Under the pieces are notes generated by a model. The model worked only from the letters and a program-made list of their open reading frames with translations, did not search any database and had not been told where the DNA came from. DNA of 64,000 nucleotides from Vreelandella halophila (GTDB taxonomy: Bacteria; Pseudomonadota; Gammaproteobacteria; Pseudomonadales; Oleiphilaceae): assembly GCF_009856365.1 (NCBI RefSeq), contig NZ_WMEX01000009.1, forward strand, positions 1 to 64,000, written 5' to 3'. Within the stretch, counting starts at the first letter, position 1, and every line of letters starts with the position of its first letter. Below are positions 53,478 through 64,000 of the stretch, piece after piece. Both the position numbers and the translations under genes were made by a program.

Positions 53478-54857
53478 ATGCCTGAACGCCTGATGGTACT
53501 GCTGCTGGCTGGTCTCATGGCCAGTTGCGCCTCCCAGCCGCAAGACGTGGCGGAACCACCGGTTACCGTCCCCGAGACCTTCTCGGCCTCCGGCGATGAA
53601 CCGGCGCCTGAGCGCTGGTGGCGGAGTTTTGAGGATGACAGCCTCAACCAGCTGGTGGCGGACGGGCTGGATGCCAATCTGGACGTGCTCAGCGCCTGGC
53701 AGCGCCTGCGCGAAGCCCGTGCCGCCGTCAACCAGCAGTCCGCGGATCTCTACCCGGACCTGAACGCCACCGCTGACGGAGAGATCAGCAACAGCGACAG
53801 CAGCGATTCAGAAGAGAGCCTGCGACTGGGGCTGGGTTCCGAATACGAAGTGGACCTCTGGGGCCGGATCAATTCACAGGTCGAAGCAGAGCAGTTCCGC
53901 GCCCGTGCCACCCAGGCGGACTATCAGACGGCGGCACTCTCGCTTGCCGCCGAGGTCACCCGCACCTGGTACCAGCTGCGCGCCCAGCGGGCCCAGCTTG
54001 ATCTGGCCGAGTCCCAGATCGAGACCAACCGCAGCGTGATGAAACTGCTGGAGACCCAGTTCGCCAGTGGGCAGGCCGGCAGCGCGGATGTGCTGCGCCA
54101 GCGCCAGCTGCTGGAATCCACCGAGGAACAGCGCCTGGGCACAGAATCGGAGCTCCGGGTGCTGGAGAACCAGCTGGCCGTCCTTCTGGGCCGGGCACCC
54201 CGGAACACGGACCTGCCGGCAGGGCGCGGCCTGCCCTCTGAGCTGCCGCCCCTGCCGGACACCGGCGTGCCGGCCGAACTGGTCCAGCGCCGCCCGGACG
54301 TGCGCCAGGCCTACAACCAGCTGCAGGCCGCCGACTCGGACCTGGCCGCCGCCATCAGCAACCAGTTCCCGCGCCTGACGCTCTCGGCTTCCGCTTCAAC
54401 GCAGGACAACAGCGTCCAGGATCTGTTTGACAACTGGGCCACAACCCTGGCCGCCAACCTGGTTGCACCACTGATTGATGCCGGCCAGCGCGATGCCCAG
54501 GTGCGCCAGGCCCGGGCGGTACGCCGCCAGCGTCTGTACGATTACGGGCAGACCGTCCTTACCGCCTTCCAGGAGGTGGAAAACGCGCTGGTCCAGGAAC
54601 GCAAGCAACGCCAGGCGATAGAGCGCATCAAGCGCCAGCTGGAGCTTGCCGAGACCACTTACGGGCAACTCCGGCAACAGTATTTCAACGGGCAGGTCGG
54701 CTACATTGATGTACTGACCGCCCTGACCGACCGCCAGGACCTGGAGCGCAGCCTGATCAGCGCCCGGCGCCAGCTGCTGGAATACCGCATCGCCCTCTAC
54801 CGGGCGCTGGCCGGCGGCCTTGACCTCCGAGAAGACTCTGCGAGAGAAACAGGATGA
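53478..54857 (+). CDS. Outer-membrane efflux lipoprotein (NodT/TolC family)
   Basis: This 459-residue outer-membrane factor has a lipoprotein signal ending L-M-A-S-C (Cys17) and two copies of the TolC-type helical repeat, with W-W-R-S-F-E-D-D near residue 48, L-G-S-E-Y-E-V-D-L-W-G-R near 118 and R-R-P-D-V-R-Q-A near 270. It forms a trimeric channel for drug or metal efflux. A start at 53466 is also possible. It is the first gene of a three-gene efflux operon; its stop overlaps the adaptor start (ATGA). Confidence 0.93.
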   Translation: MPERLMVLLLAGLMASCASQPQDVAEPPVTVPETFSASGDEPAPERWWRSFEDDSLNQLVADGLDANLDVLSAWQRLREARAAVNQQSADLYPDLNATADGEISNSDSSDSEESLRLGLGSEYEVDLWGRINSQVEAEQFRARATQADYQTAALSLAAEVTRTWYQLRAQRAQLDLAESQIETNRSVMKLLETQFASGQAGSADVLRQRQLLESTEEQRLGTESELRVLENQLAVLLGRAPRNTDLPAGRGLPSELPPLPDTGVPAELVQRRPDVRQAYNQLQAADSDLAAAISNQFPRLTLSASASTQDNSVQDLFDNWATTLAANLVAPLIDAGQRDAQVRQARAVRRQRLYDYGQTVLTAFQEVENALVQERKQRQAIERIKRQLELAETTYGQLRQQYFNGQVGYIDVLTALTDRQDLERSLISARRQLLEYRIALYRALAGGLDLREDSARETG

Positions 54858-56070
54858 ACGAACCGATCAACGACAGCGCAGCACGCCCGGAAACCGGCCG
54901 CGCCGGCCGCATCAAGACCGCGTTCATCTCCCTGGTGATACTGGTACTGGGGGCCGCCCTGGTATGGCTGGTATTCCGCACTGAACCCACTGCCACACGT
55001 GGGCCGGACACTGCACGGGAAACCGCGATGCTGGTGGACGTCACCACGGCCGAAAAGGGGGACTACCACCCGACCATCACCGCCATGGGCCAGGTCCGCG
55101 CCGCCCGGGAACTCACACTCAGGCCCCGGGTCAGCGGCCAGATTGTCGAGCGCGCCTCGGCGTTCACCCCCGGGGGCATGGTCGATGAAGGCGACATGCT
55201 GGTGCGGATTGATCCCGCCGACTATGAGGCCACCCTCCAGCAGCGGCGCAGCGAGCTGCGCCAGGCCCGTGCGGATCTGGACATCGAACAGGGCCGCCAG
55301 AATGTGGCGGAACAGGAATTCGAACTTCTGGGCGAGGAACTGGAAGGCACCAATAAGGCCCTGGTCCTGCGCCAGCCCCAGCTGGAGCAGGCCCGGGCAC
55401 AGGTGGAGTCCGCCAAGGCTGCCCTCCGGCAGGCGCAACTGAATCTTGACCGCACGAGTGTCACCGCCCCCTTCAATGCCCGTGTGCTGAGCCGTGACAT
55501 CAGCCTGGGCACCCAGGTCAATGCCGGCGAGGCGTTGGGGCGCCTGGTGGGTGTGGATGAATACTGGGTGGAGGCAACGGTGCCCCAGAGCGAACTCCCC
55601 TGGCTGCGGTTCGAGGAACGCAGTGGTGAGGCCGGCGCACCGGCCACCATCCGTAATGACAGTGCCTGGCCCCAGGGCCAGCATCGCGAGGGGCAACTGC
55701 AGCGCCTGGTGGGGGAGCTGAACGAAGACACACGGCTGGCCCGTGTGCTGATCACGGTTCAGGATCCGCTCGCCCTGGACGCCGACTCGCCCGACAAACC
55801 GCCCCTACTCATCGGCTCCTTTCTGAACACTGCCATTGAGGGAAGGGAGATCCAGGATGTGGTGCGCCTGGATCGTAACCATATCCGCCGCAATGACACG
55901 GTCTGGGTGATGGAGGACGGTGCGCTTTCCATCCGGGACGTGGCTATCGCCTTCCGTGATGCCGAATACGCCTACGTGAGCAAGGGCGTTGAAGACGGTG
56001 AGGCCATCGTCACCAGTGATCTGGCCACCGTGGTCGATGGCGCCGACCTGCGTACCGAAGAGGATGACGG

Positions 56071-56074
<4 letters not shown>
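54854..56074 (+). CDS. RND efflux periplasmic adaptor (membrane fusion protein)
   Basis: This 406-residue adaptor links the inner-membrane pump to the outer-membrane channel. It has one N-terminal transmembrane helix (about 20-38), a lipoyl-like segment (about 62-100 and 200-230, with L-R-P-R-V-S-G and V-T-A-P-F-N-A-R-V), a coiled-coil hairpin (about 120-195) and a beta-barrel domain (about 230-320). It overlaps the channel gene by 4 bases and the pump gene by 4 bases. Confidence 0.93.
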
Positions 56075-59166
<3,092 letters not shown>

Positions 59167-59202
59167 CGCGGCCTTCGCCCTGCCTTCCGAACCCGTTTTT
59201 CC

Positions 59203-59244
59203 TTGACGCCGGTCAATACCCTGGCCGGTGAACACGCCTAGATT
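59203..59244 (+). promoter_or_regulatory. FNR/Anr-type box and -10 element upstream of hsp20
   Basis: TTGAC-GCCG-GTCAA (59203-59216) is a palindrome with the spacing of FNR/Anr/Dnr boxes (TTGAT-N4-ATCAA). A -10-like TAGATT lies at 59239-59244, exactly 22 bases after the box, the class II geometry that centres the box at -41.5. Transcription would start near 59251, about 70 bases before the hsp20 start. It predicts low-oxygen induction of hsp20 and uspA. Confidence 0.6.
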
Positions 59245-59321
59245 GGTGGTTACGGGTCCCTGATCAGCCCCCTGTCCGGCATTCGGGCCCACCTTCCCTG
59301 AAATAACACAAGGAGCCCATC

Positions 59322-59870
59322 ATGGAAGCGAAGAAACAGGACGTTCAGAAAACCGAGGTGCCGGTTCGTGGTTCAGGCGGCCTCAAGAGCCTGCGCGAGG
59401 AGATGAACCAGGTCTTCGACCGGTTCAGCAACGCGCAGTGGCCCCATTTCGGGCGTCGTCGTCACAGCGACCCGATGTCGGAACCCACCTGGGCACTGGA
59501 TCCCTTCGAGAGCATGAACATGCCCTCACTCTGGGGCGAACGTGAGCTTGGTCGAGCCGACCTGAGCGAGACGGACGAAGGCTTTGAGCTGCAGATCGAC
59601 CTGCCCGGCCTCCAGAAGAAGGACATCCACGTGGAAGTGGCGGACGGCCTTCTCACGGTAGCCGGCGAACGCAGCGATGAGCGCGAGGATAAGCGCCGGG
59701 GCTACTACCTGAGCGAACGGTCTTACGGATCCGTGCGCCGCAGTTTCCGGATTCCGGACACCATCAAGCTCGATGATGTGAAAGCCGCGTTCGAGAATGG
59801 TGTGCTGACGCTCACCATGCCGAAAACCGAAGAAGCACAGAAAAACGCGCGCAAAATAGAGATTGAATGA
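59322..59870 (+). CDS. Small heat-shock protein, Hsp20/alpha-crystallin
   Basis: This 182-residue chaperone has a variable, charged N-terminus and an alpha-crystallin domain from about residue 83: F-E-L-Q-I-D-L-P-G-L near 90, V-A-D-G-L-L-T-V-A-G-E-R near 107 and the C-terminal A-x-x-x-N-G-V-L-T-L-T motif near 160. Family members hold unfolded proteins until ATP-dependent chaperones act. It is preceded by an FNR-type promoter and followed by uspA, so it is likely induced by oxygen limitation as well as heat. Confidence 0.93.
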   Translation: MEAKKQDVQKTEVPVRGSGGLKSLREEMNQVFDRFSNAQWPHFGRRRHSDPMSEPTWALDPFESMNMPSLWGERELGRADLSETDEGFELQIDLPGLQKKDIHVEVADGLLTVAGERSDEREDKRRGYYLSERSYGSVRRSFRIPDTIKLDDVKAAFENGVLTLTMPKTEEAQKNARKIEIE

Positions 59871-59880
59871 CCCCGCCCCC

Positions 59881-59908
59881 CCACCGGCACACGGGTGCCG
59901 GTGGTTTT
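59881..59908 (+). terminator. Hairpin with T-run between hsp20 and uspA
   Basis: CCACCGGCAC (59881-59890) and GTGCCGGTGG (59895-59904) form a perfect 10-base stem around an ACGG loop, followed by TTTT. It resembles a weak intrinsic terminator and may lower but not abolish read-through into uspA. Confidence 0.65.
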
Positions 59909-59935
59909 CCGGCCCCGTGATAACGGAGAGAACAG

Positions 59936-60403
59936 ATGACGGACACTCCCAAGAAACTGCTGGTTGCAGTGGACGGTTCCGAGGGCGCAGGCAAGGCAGC
60001 ATCCTTGGCCGCTGGACTGGCCAAGCGCCTGGACGTACCCATGGAGCTCGTTTTCGTCTTCCCCACCGACATGGAAGCCCTGGCAGGCGTACCCGGTGGC
60101 GGTGTGAGCCGCGAGTCCCGCAAGTACTTTGTTCCCGGTGCGTTTGAAACCCTTGAGAAAGAAGCAACGGAACTCGTCTTCACTCACGCCCGGGAAGCGG
60201 CCGGCAACAACAACCTCATCATTGAGGAAACGGTGCTCTTTGGCATGGCGGCACACATGCTCATCGACCACGCCAACGAAACCTCGGGCGCCCTGCTGGT
60301 GATGAGCCGGCGTGGACGCTCACACATGACTGAGATGCTGCTTGGCAGTGTCAGCCAGCGCGTCATCCAGAAGGCGCACTGCCCCGTTTTGCTGGTCCCG
60401 TAA
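59936..60403 (+). CDS. Universal stress protein (UspA family)
   Basis: This 155-residue cytosolic protein has the UspA fold: L-L-V-A-V-D-G-S near residue 6, L-V-F-V-F-P near 40 and V-M-S-R-R-G-R-S-H near 121. The usual ATP-binding motif G-x2-G-x9-G-S/T is broken at the second Gly, replaced by His, while the later L-G-S-V-S remains. ATP binding may be weak. GGAG lies just upstream of the start. It sits 65 bases after hsp20, probably in the same low-oxygen regulon. Confidence 0.9.
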   Translation: MTDTPKKLLVAVDGSEGAGKAASLAAGLAKRLDVPMELVFVFPTDMEALAGVPGGGVSRESRKYFVPGAFETLEKEATELVFTHAREAAGNNNLIIEETVLFGMAAHMLIDHANETSGALLVMSRRGRSHMTEMLLGSVSQRVIQKAHCPVLLVP

Positions 60404-60425
60404 CGCCGTATTACAGGAGCGTGGA

Positions 60426-61571
60426 TCAGGCCTTGAGCTCCAGGTGCAGATTCACGGTCCTGAGCAGGCGCTCCCGGTCAATCCAGCCCACAACGCTATC
60501 ACCCTCCATGACCGGCAGCTGGTTGAGGTTGTGCTCGGTCATGGTGGCAAGCACCTCGGTTGCCTCCGTCTCGGGGGCAACGCGTACCACCTGCTCGATG
60601 GGCGTCATGAGATCCGCGATCCGGAGCTCAGACCAGCGTTCACGGTCGGTGGTGCTGGTGTCACTGAGGCTGACCAGCCCCAGGACACGGTGCCCGTCAT
60701 CCACCATGTAGGAACGCTGGCCTTCAGGGAGCACACGGCTGTGGATCCACTCTTCAACGGTTGTTGAGGGCGCCACACGCGGCACATCCGGAGCCGCCAG
60801 CGCCCCTGCCCGGATTCCGCGGAGCTGCTTCTGCAGGCTGAACTGCTGGCCGTGCCCTTCCGCCATGTTGAGCAGGAACCAGGCCAGCAGCATGAGCCAG
60901 AATCCGCCAAGCAGATTGCCCTCAACCAGAATGCGCCAGAGCCCCCAGGCGAACAGTCCATAGGCCACCAGTCGACCACCGGCCACGGCCGCGCGCATGC
61001 CCTTGCCGGCATCCCCTGTCATCTTCCACACGAGCGCCCGCAGCACACGGCCACCGTCCAGCGGGAACCCGGGAACGAGGTTGAACACCGCCACCATTAA
61101 GTTGATTACGGCAAGCCAGCCCAGGCCGACAGCCCAGGACTCGGACACAGCCAGCCCGGAAAGTATCCCGAACGCAAGCGCCAGCACAAAACTCACGGCT
61201 GGCCCGGCGATGGCGATCCAGAACTCATCCTCGGCGCGTTCACTGTCCTTATCCAGCTGGGCGACTCCGCCGAATATGAACAGCGTGATTGCCCTCACCG
61301 GCACCCCCCGCCGGATGGCCACCAGGCTGTGGCCCAGTTCATGGGCGACGATCGAGGCAAAAAACGCAAGCGAAGTAAGCAGCGCAGTGACCACGGCCTG
61401 GCTGAACGACCAGGCCGCGAACTGATCCCTCAGCCCCGTGGTCATGGTGAACAGCAACAGCGCGAAGATGACCAGCCAGCTCGCGTGAAGCTCGATACGG
61501 ATACCCCGGATGTGCCCAAGGGACATCACGGAACGGAACATACCCCTTGGCTCGTGCTGTGAATGATCCAT
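60426..61571 (-). CDS. Site-2 (M50) protease with CBS domains
   Basis: This 381-residue inner-membrane metalloprotease cleaves substrates within the membrane. The zinc motif H-E-L-G-H is at residues 77-81 and the third ligand in L-D-G-G-R near 170, inside six predicted transmembrane helices. Two CBS-type segments at about 245-380 end with V-V-G-W-I-D-R and probably bind adenine nucleotides to control activity. The substrate is unknown; related proteins process sigma factors or signal proteins. It is convergent with uspA, separated by 22 bases. Confidence 0.9.
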   Translation of the reverse strand: MDHSQHEPRGMFRSVMSLGHIRGIRIELHASWLVIFALLLFTMTTGLRDQFAAWSFSQAVVTALLTSLAFFASIVAHELGHSLVAIRRGVPVRAITLFIFGGVAQLDKDSERAEDEFWIAIAGPAVSFVLALAFGILSGLAVSESWAVGLGWLAVINLMVAVFNLVPGFPLDGGRVLRALVWKMTGDAGKGMRAAVAGGRLVAYGLFAWGLWRILVEGNLLGGFWLMLLAWFLLNMAEGHGQQFSLQKQLRGIRAGALAAPDVPRVAPSTTVEEWIHSRVLPEGQRSYMVDDGHRVLGLVSLSDTSTTDRERWSELRIADLMTPIEQVVRVAPETEATEVLATMTEHNLNQLPVMEGDSVVGWIDRERLLRTVNLHLELKA

Positions 61572-61621
61572 GCGTTCTCTCTTAATCAGTAATGGGTCTG
61601 TTGTCTTTCAGGTGTGGGGGA

Positions 61622-62659
61622 TCAGCCACCGAACATCAAGCCGACCCCCAGAATATAGAGCACCATGATCGCCAGGCTCTCCGCGCCGATCCGCCCGAGG
61701 CCGTAGCGCTCCCGCCGGATCAGGCCCATGATCAGGATGGCGGCCATGACCAGCGTGAGTGCCACCCAGCGTTCCGTATCGGTGGTCATGGTGTGGTAGA
61801 TGGAGCCCTCCCGATAGGCAATGTCCGAGGCAGCCATGAAGAGCGTATCGAAGGCGTTGCCACCGATGATGCCGCCCACCGCCAGCGTCAGTGCCCCACG
61901 CCTGACCGCAGCCACCGAGGTTACCAGTTCCGGGATGGACGTGCTGACGGCGGTCAACAGGACCCCGACGATGGTCTGGCTCAGTCCCGCCTTGGTACTG
62001 ATGGTGGTTGCTGCCGGTTCCAACACCAGGCCCGCCGCCCCGAGGATTGCCATCAACAGCAGAAACTCCGTCCATAGCCGGGCCAGTGGCGGCAGCCGGT
62101 TCATGGCCTCGGGCTTGTCCTCGCGCGTATCCCGGGTAATCGAGGGGCGCCACATGGGTGATTCCCAGGCCCCCTGGATCAGTCGCGTGCCGTAGAGGTA
62201 GAAACCAATCAGGATCGGTGTGATGGGATGGATCCGCCAGACTGTGGCATCCGGCAGAGTCGGCGCCAGAAGGATCAACGCCAGAAGTCCGATCAGCAGT
62301 CCGTTCTGCATCATGTTCGGGGCGGAAGCAGCGGCGTGTTCCAGGTTGGCGCGGCGATACACCATGTCTGCTATCGCCAGGAAAAAGGTCTGTACCGCGA
62401 TGCCACCCAGGGCGTTGCTCACCGCCAGTTCCGGATGCCCCCGGTAAGCGGCCGTCACGGAGAGCACCGAGCCGGCCAGTGACGTTGCAGCCCCCAGAAG
62501 CACGGCGCCGGCAGTGGCCTCACCCAGCCCTGTCCGGTCGGCAAGCTGGTCCACCACGCGGGTAATGCGTGTTCCCGCAATGGCAATCACCAGGGCGCAG
62601 AGACTGAATACGACAATACTCTGCAGCAGCGTCCAGGTTTCAGGGTTGAGAATCGACAC
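61622..62659 (-). CDS. Sodium/calcium exchanger (CaCA) family protein
   Basis: This 345-residue protein has ten or eleven transmembrane helices in two inverted halves, each with an alpha-repeat. The first shows A-T-S-L-A-G-S near residue 54 and the second S-T-S-I-P-E-L-V-T near 239, whose acidic residue coordinates the cation. It is likely a Ca2+/H+ or Ca2+/Na+ antiporter that exports calcium. It lies 50 bases downstream of the M50 protease gene's start on the same strand, so co-transcription is possible, with this gene first. Confidence 0.88.
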   Translation of the reverse strand: MSILNPETWTLLQSIVVFSLCALVIAIAGTRITRVVDQLADRTGLGEATAGAVLLGAATSLAGSVLSVTAAYRGHPELAVSNALGGIAVQTFFLAIADMVYRRANLEHAAASAPNMMQNGLLIGLLALILLAPTLPDATVWRIHPITPILIGFYLYGTRLIQGAWESPMWRPSITRDTREDKPEAMNRLPPLARLWTEFLLLMAILGAAGLVLEPAATTISTKAGLSQTIVGVLLTAVSTSIPELVTSVAAVRRGALTLAVGGIIGGNAFDTLFMAASDIAYREGSIYHTMTTDTERWVALTLVMAAILIMGLIRRERYGLGRIGAESLAIMVLYILGVGLMFGG

Positions 62660-62747
62660 CGGCGCTCTCCATTTCCGGCACTGCGTGGCTTTACGGAAGG
62701 CTCAAGCCCTTTCAGCCGTGCTCCCGGACCGGTCCTCCGTGGATCAT

Positions 62748-63848
62748 CTAGGCGGTCTCAGACCGGTTTCGACCATTCTCCTTAGCGGCATAAAGTGCGA
62801 TGTCCGCCCGCCTCGCCACCATACCGGGAAGCTGCTCTCCCCGAAACACGGCAACGCCCAGACTGGTGGTCACCGGAATGGAGCCGGCACTGGTCGCAAA
62901 TAACGTATCGGCCACCGCGTGACGCAGCTTTTCCGCCACGGTCATCGCCTCCCGCTCGCCTGCGCCAGGCAGCAGTGCCATGAACTCCTCCCCGCCCCAT
63001 CGGCCCAGCATATCCTCGGTCCGAAGAACACTGACAAGACGCTGAGCCAATTCCCTGAGAACCTCATCACCCACCTCATGGCCCCAGGTGTCATTGACGT
63101 GCTTAAAGTGATCCAGATCCGTCATCACAAGGGCATACCCGGAACCGACCCGAAGGCTGCGGGCATGCTCGGCCTCCAGTCGTTCGTCAAAGGCCCGCCG
63201 GTTAGCAAGCCCGGTCAGCACATCGGTACTGGCATTACGCGCCAGTTCCTGGCGCGCCGCGAAGGCGGCAAGTCGCACACGCAACAATTCTTCCGCAACC
63301 ACAATTCCCAGAACAGCCATGAGCATTGGATGAATGAGCGCGCTAAACCATTCAACAGCGGACAGGGACTGACCCATCACCACCCAACCCAACGCCAACG
63401 CGGGGATGCCATAGGTCAGCACAAGGTCTCTCGCACCCGCAGTGGCCAGCACAGCGACCAGCGCGATCACGACCACAAGCCCCTTGGCCATGAACCCCTC
63501 GCCTTCTCCCGCCCCACCAAGGTGCTCAGCCATGAGTCCGGTCATCATGAGCATCCCCGAAAGGCAGTACAGCACCAGCATAGGCCGTGGCCAGTTGCCT
63601 TCGGGCAAGCGCCAGTTGAGGAACAGAGCCCCCACAGCGGTAACCACTGGGGGCAGCCGCCAGGCCATGTGTTCCCACCAGTGGTGGTCCGCCCAATCAT
63701 AGAGCCAGAGATCGGCCACCTGGAACAGGGGAATGATCAGCAGCCCTGCGGCACAGGCAAGAACGCAAAAGCGCCGCGCAAGAGATCGTTGGTACTCGCG
63801 GAAATCCGCCTGCCATTCAGCCGGCAGAGAACGATAATAAAAACGCAC
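62748..63848 (-). CDS. Membrane-anchored diguanylate cyclase
   Basis: This 366-residue protein has six hydrophobic helices (about 30-185) as a membrane sensor and a C-terminal GGDEF domain (about 205-366). The active site is R-W-G-G-E-E-F, with the GGEEF form, and the inhibitory site R-T-E-D lies five residues before it, so product inhibition by c-di-GMP is possible. The S-T-D-V-L-T-G-L-A-N-R-R helix and D-L-D-H-F-K-H-V-N-D are intact. It should make c-di-GMP in response to an unknown membrane signal. The last 152 bases of the window (63849-64000) hold no gene that I can see. Confidence 0.93.
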   Translation of the reverse strand: MRFYYRSLPAEWQADFREYQRSLARRFCVLACAAGLLIIPLFQVADLWLYDWADHHWWEHMAWRLPPVVTAVGALFLNWRLPEGNWPRPMLVLYCLSGMLMMTGLMAEHLGGAGEGEGFMAKGLVVVIALVAVLATAGARDLVLTYGIPALALGWVVMGQSLSAVEWFSALIHPMLMAVLGIVVAEELLRVRLAAFAARQELARNASTDVLTGLANRRAFDERLEAEHARSLRVGSGYALVMTDLDHFKHVNDTWGHEVGDEVLRELAQRLVSVLRTEDMLGRWGGEEFMALLPGAGEREAMTVAEKLRHAVADTLFATSAGSIPVTTSLGVAVFRGEQLPGMVARRADIALYAAKENGRNRSETA

Positions 63849-64000
63849 GGAGCACTACCACTTCAAAGAAAAATGAACGACCATCGGGGCGACCCTTCCG
63901 AGTGGCCCACCCTTGCTGTTGTAAGCCGCAATTGCAGAAGTTCTTTTGTACCCGAACTGGCACCACTGATGCCACTCATTAAAGTCACTCAATTGTTATA

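Overview
The window is GC-rich, gene-dense DNA from a gammaproteobacterium. OpgG/OpgH periplasmic glucan synthesis, MltF, ArfB, KatG, a class II-like FNR/Anr promoter, a wax ester synthase/DGAT-type acyltransferase, a PEP-CTERM protein and many acidic exported proteins fit an aquatic, probably salt-adapted species (Marinobacter-, Halomonas- or Ectothiorhodospiraceae-like). No rRNA, tRNA, CRISPR array, transposase or prophage was seen, so the genus cannot be fixed from this window.

Positions 1-7.4 kb are accessory. The left edge looks like the end of an integron cassette array: a PaaI-type thioesterase and an unknown HEPN-like protein, each followed by an attC-like hairpin, with cassette ends complementary as integrons require. 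Next come a predicted pore-forming toxin with a membrane immunity protein (minus strand), two internally deleted methyltransferase remnants, a PAS-only protein, a BtuF-like binding protein, a higB stump beside an intact higA, a lipoprotein and an ICMT-like methyltransferase. At 7.4-12.1 kb lies a complete cyanophycin module (cphA, cphB, and a divergent isoaspartyl dipeptidase/asparaginase) whose left end sits inside a broken DUF2007 gene, which suggests an acquired block.

Positions 12.1-26 kb hold two near-identical NYN-domain genes flanking arfB and a patatin, then a WS/DGAT acyltransferase, DUF421, a predicted beta-barrel protein, an OmpA-like protein, a CDGSH protein, katG, cytochrome b561, a GST and GltS. 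Positions 27-31 kb carry an isoquinoline oxidoreductase-type molybdenum hydroxylase (iorAB) with its MocA-like cytidylyltransferase; the matching molybdate importer modABC lies at 38-41 kb. Between them are a metallopeptidase, a BASS transporter, an alpha/beta hydrolase-OsmC fusion and the complete AmmeMemoRadiSam trio (amrS, amrB, amrA).

Positions 41.3-46.2 kb contain an unfamiliar divergent module: a VWA-like lipoprotein and a coiled-coil polytopic membrane protein face a response regulator and an atypical histidine kinase. It abuts opgG, a small unknown gene and opgH. A short gene for a Pmp3/YqaE membrane peptide lies antisense within the 3' end of opgH. The right end carries a PEP-CTERM protein, DUF2244, MltF, a tripartite RND efflux operon, hsp20 and uspA behind an FNR/Anr-type promoter, an M50 protease with CBS domains, a CaCA exchanger and a diguanylate cyclase.

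The best candidates for something undescribed are the HEPN-like cassette gene, the toxin-immunity pair beside the integron edge, the two-component/VWA envelope module, and the antisense pmp3-opgH overlap. All homology statements come from reading the sequence by eye; no search was run.
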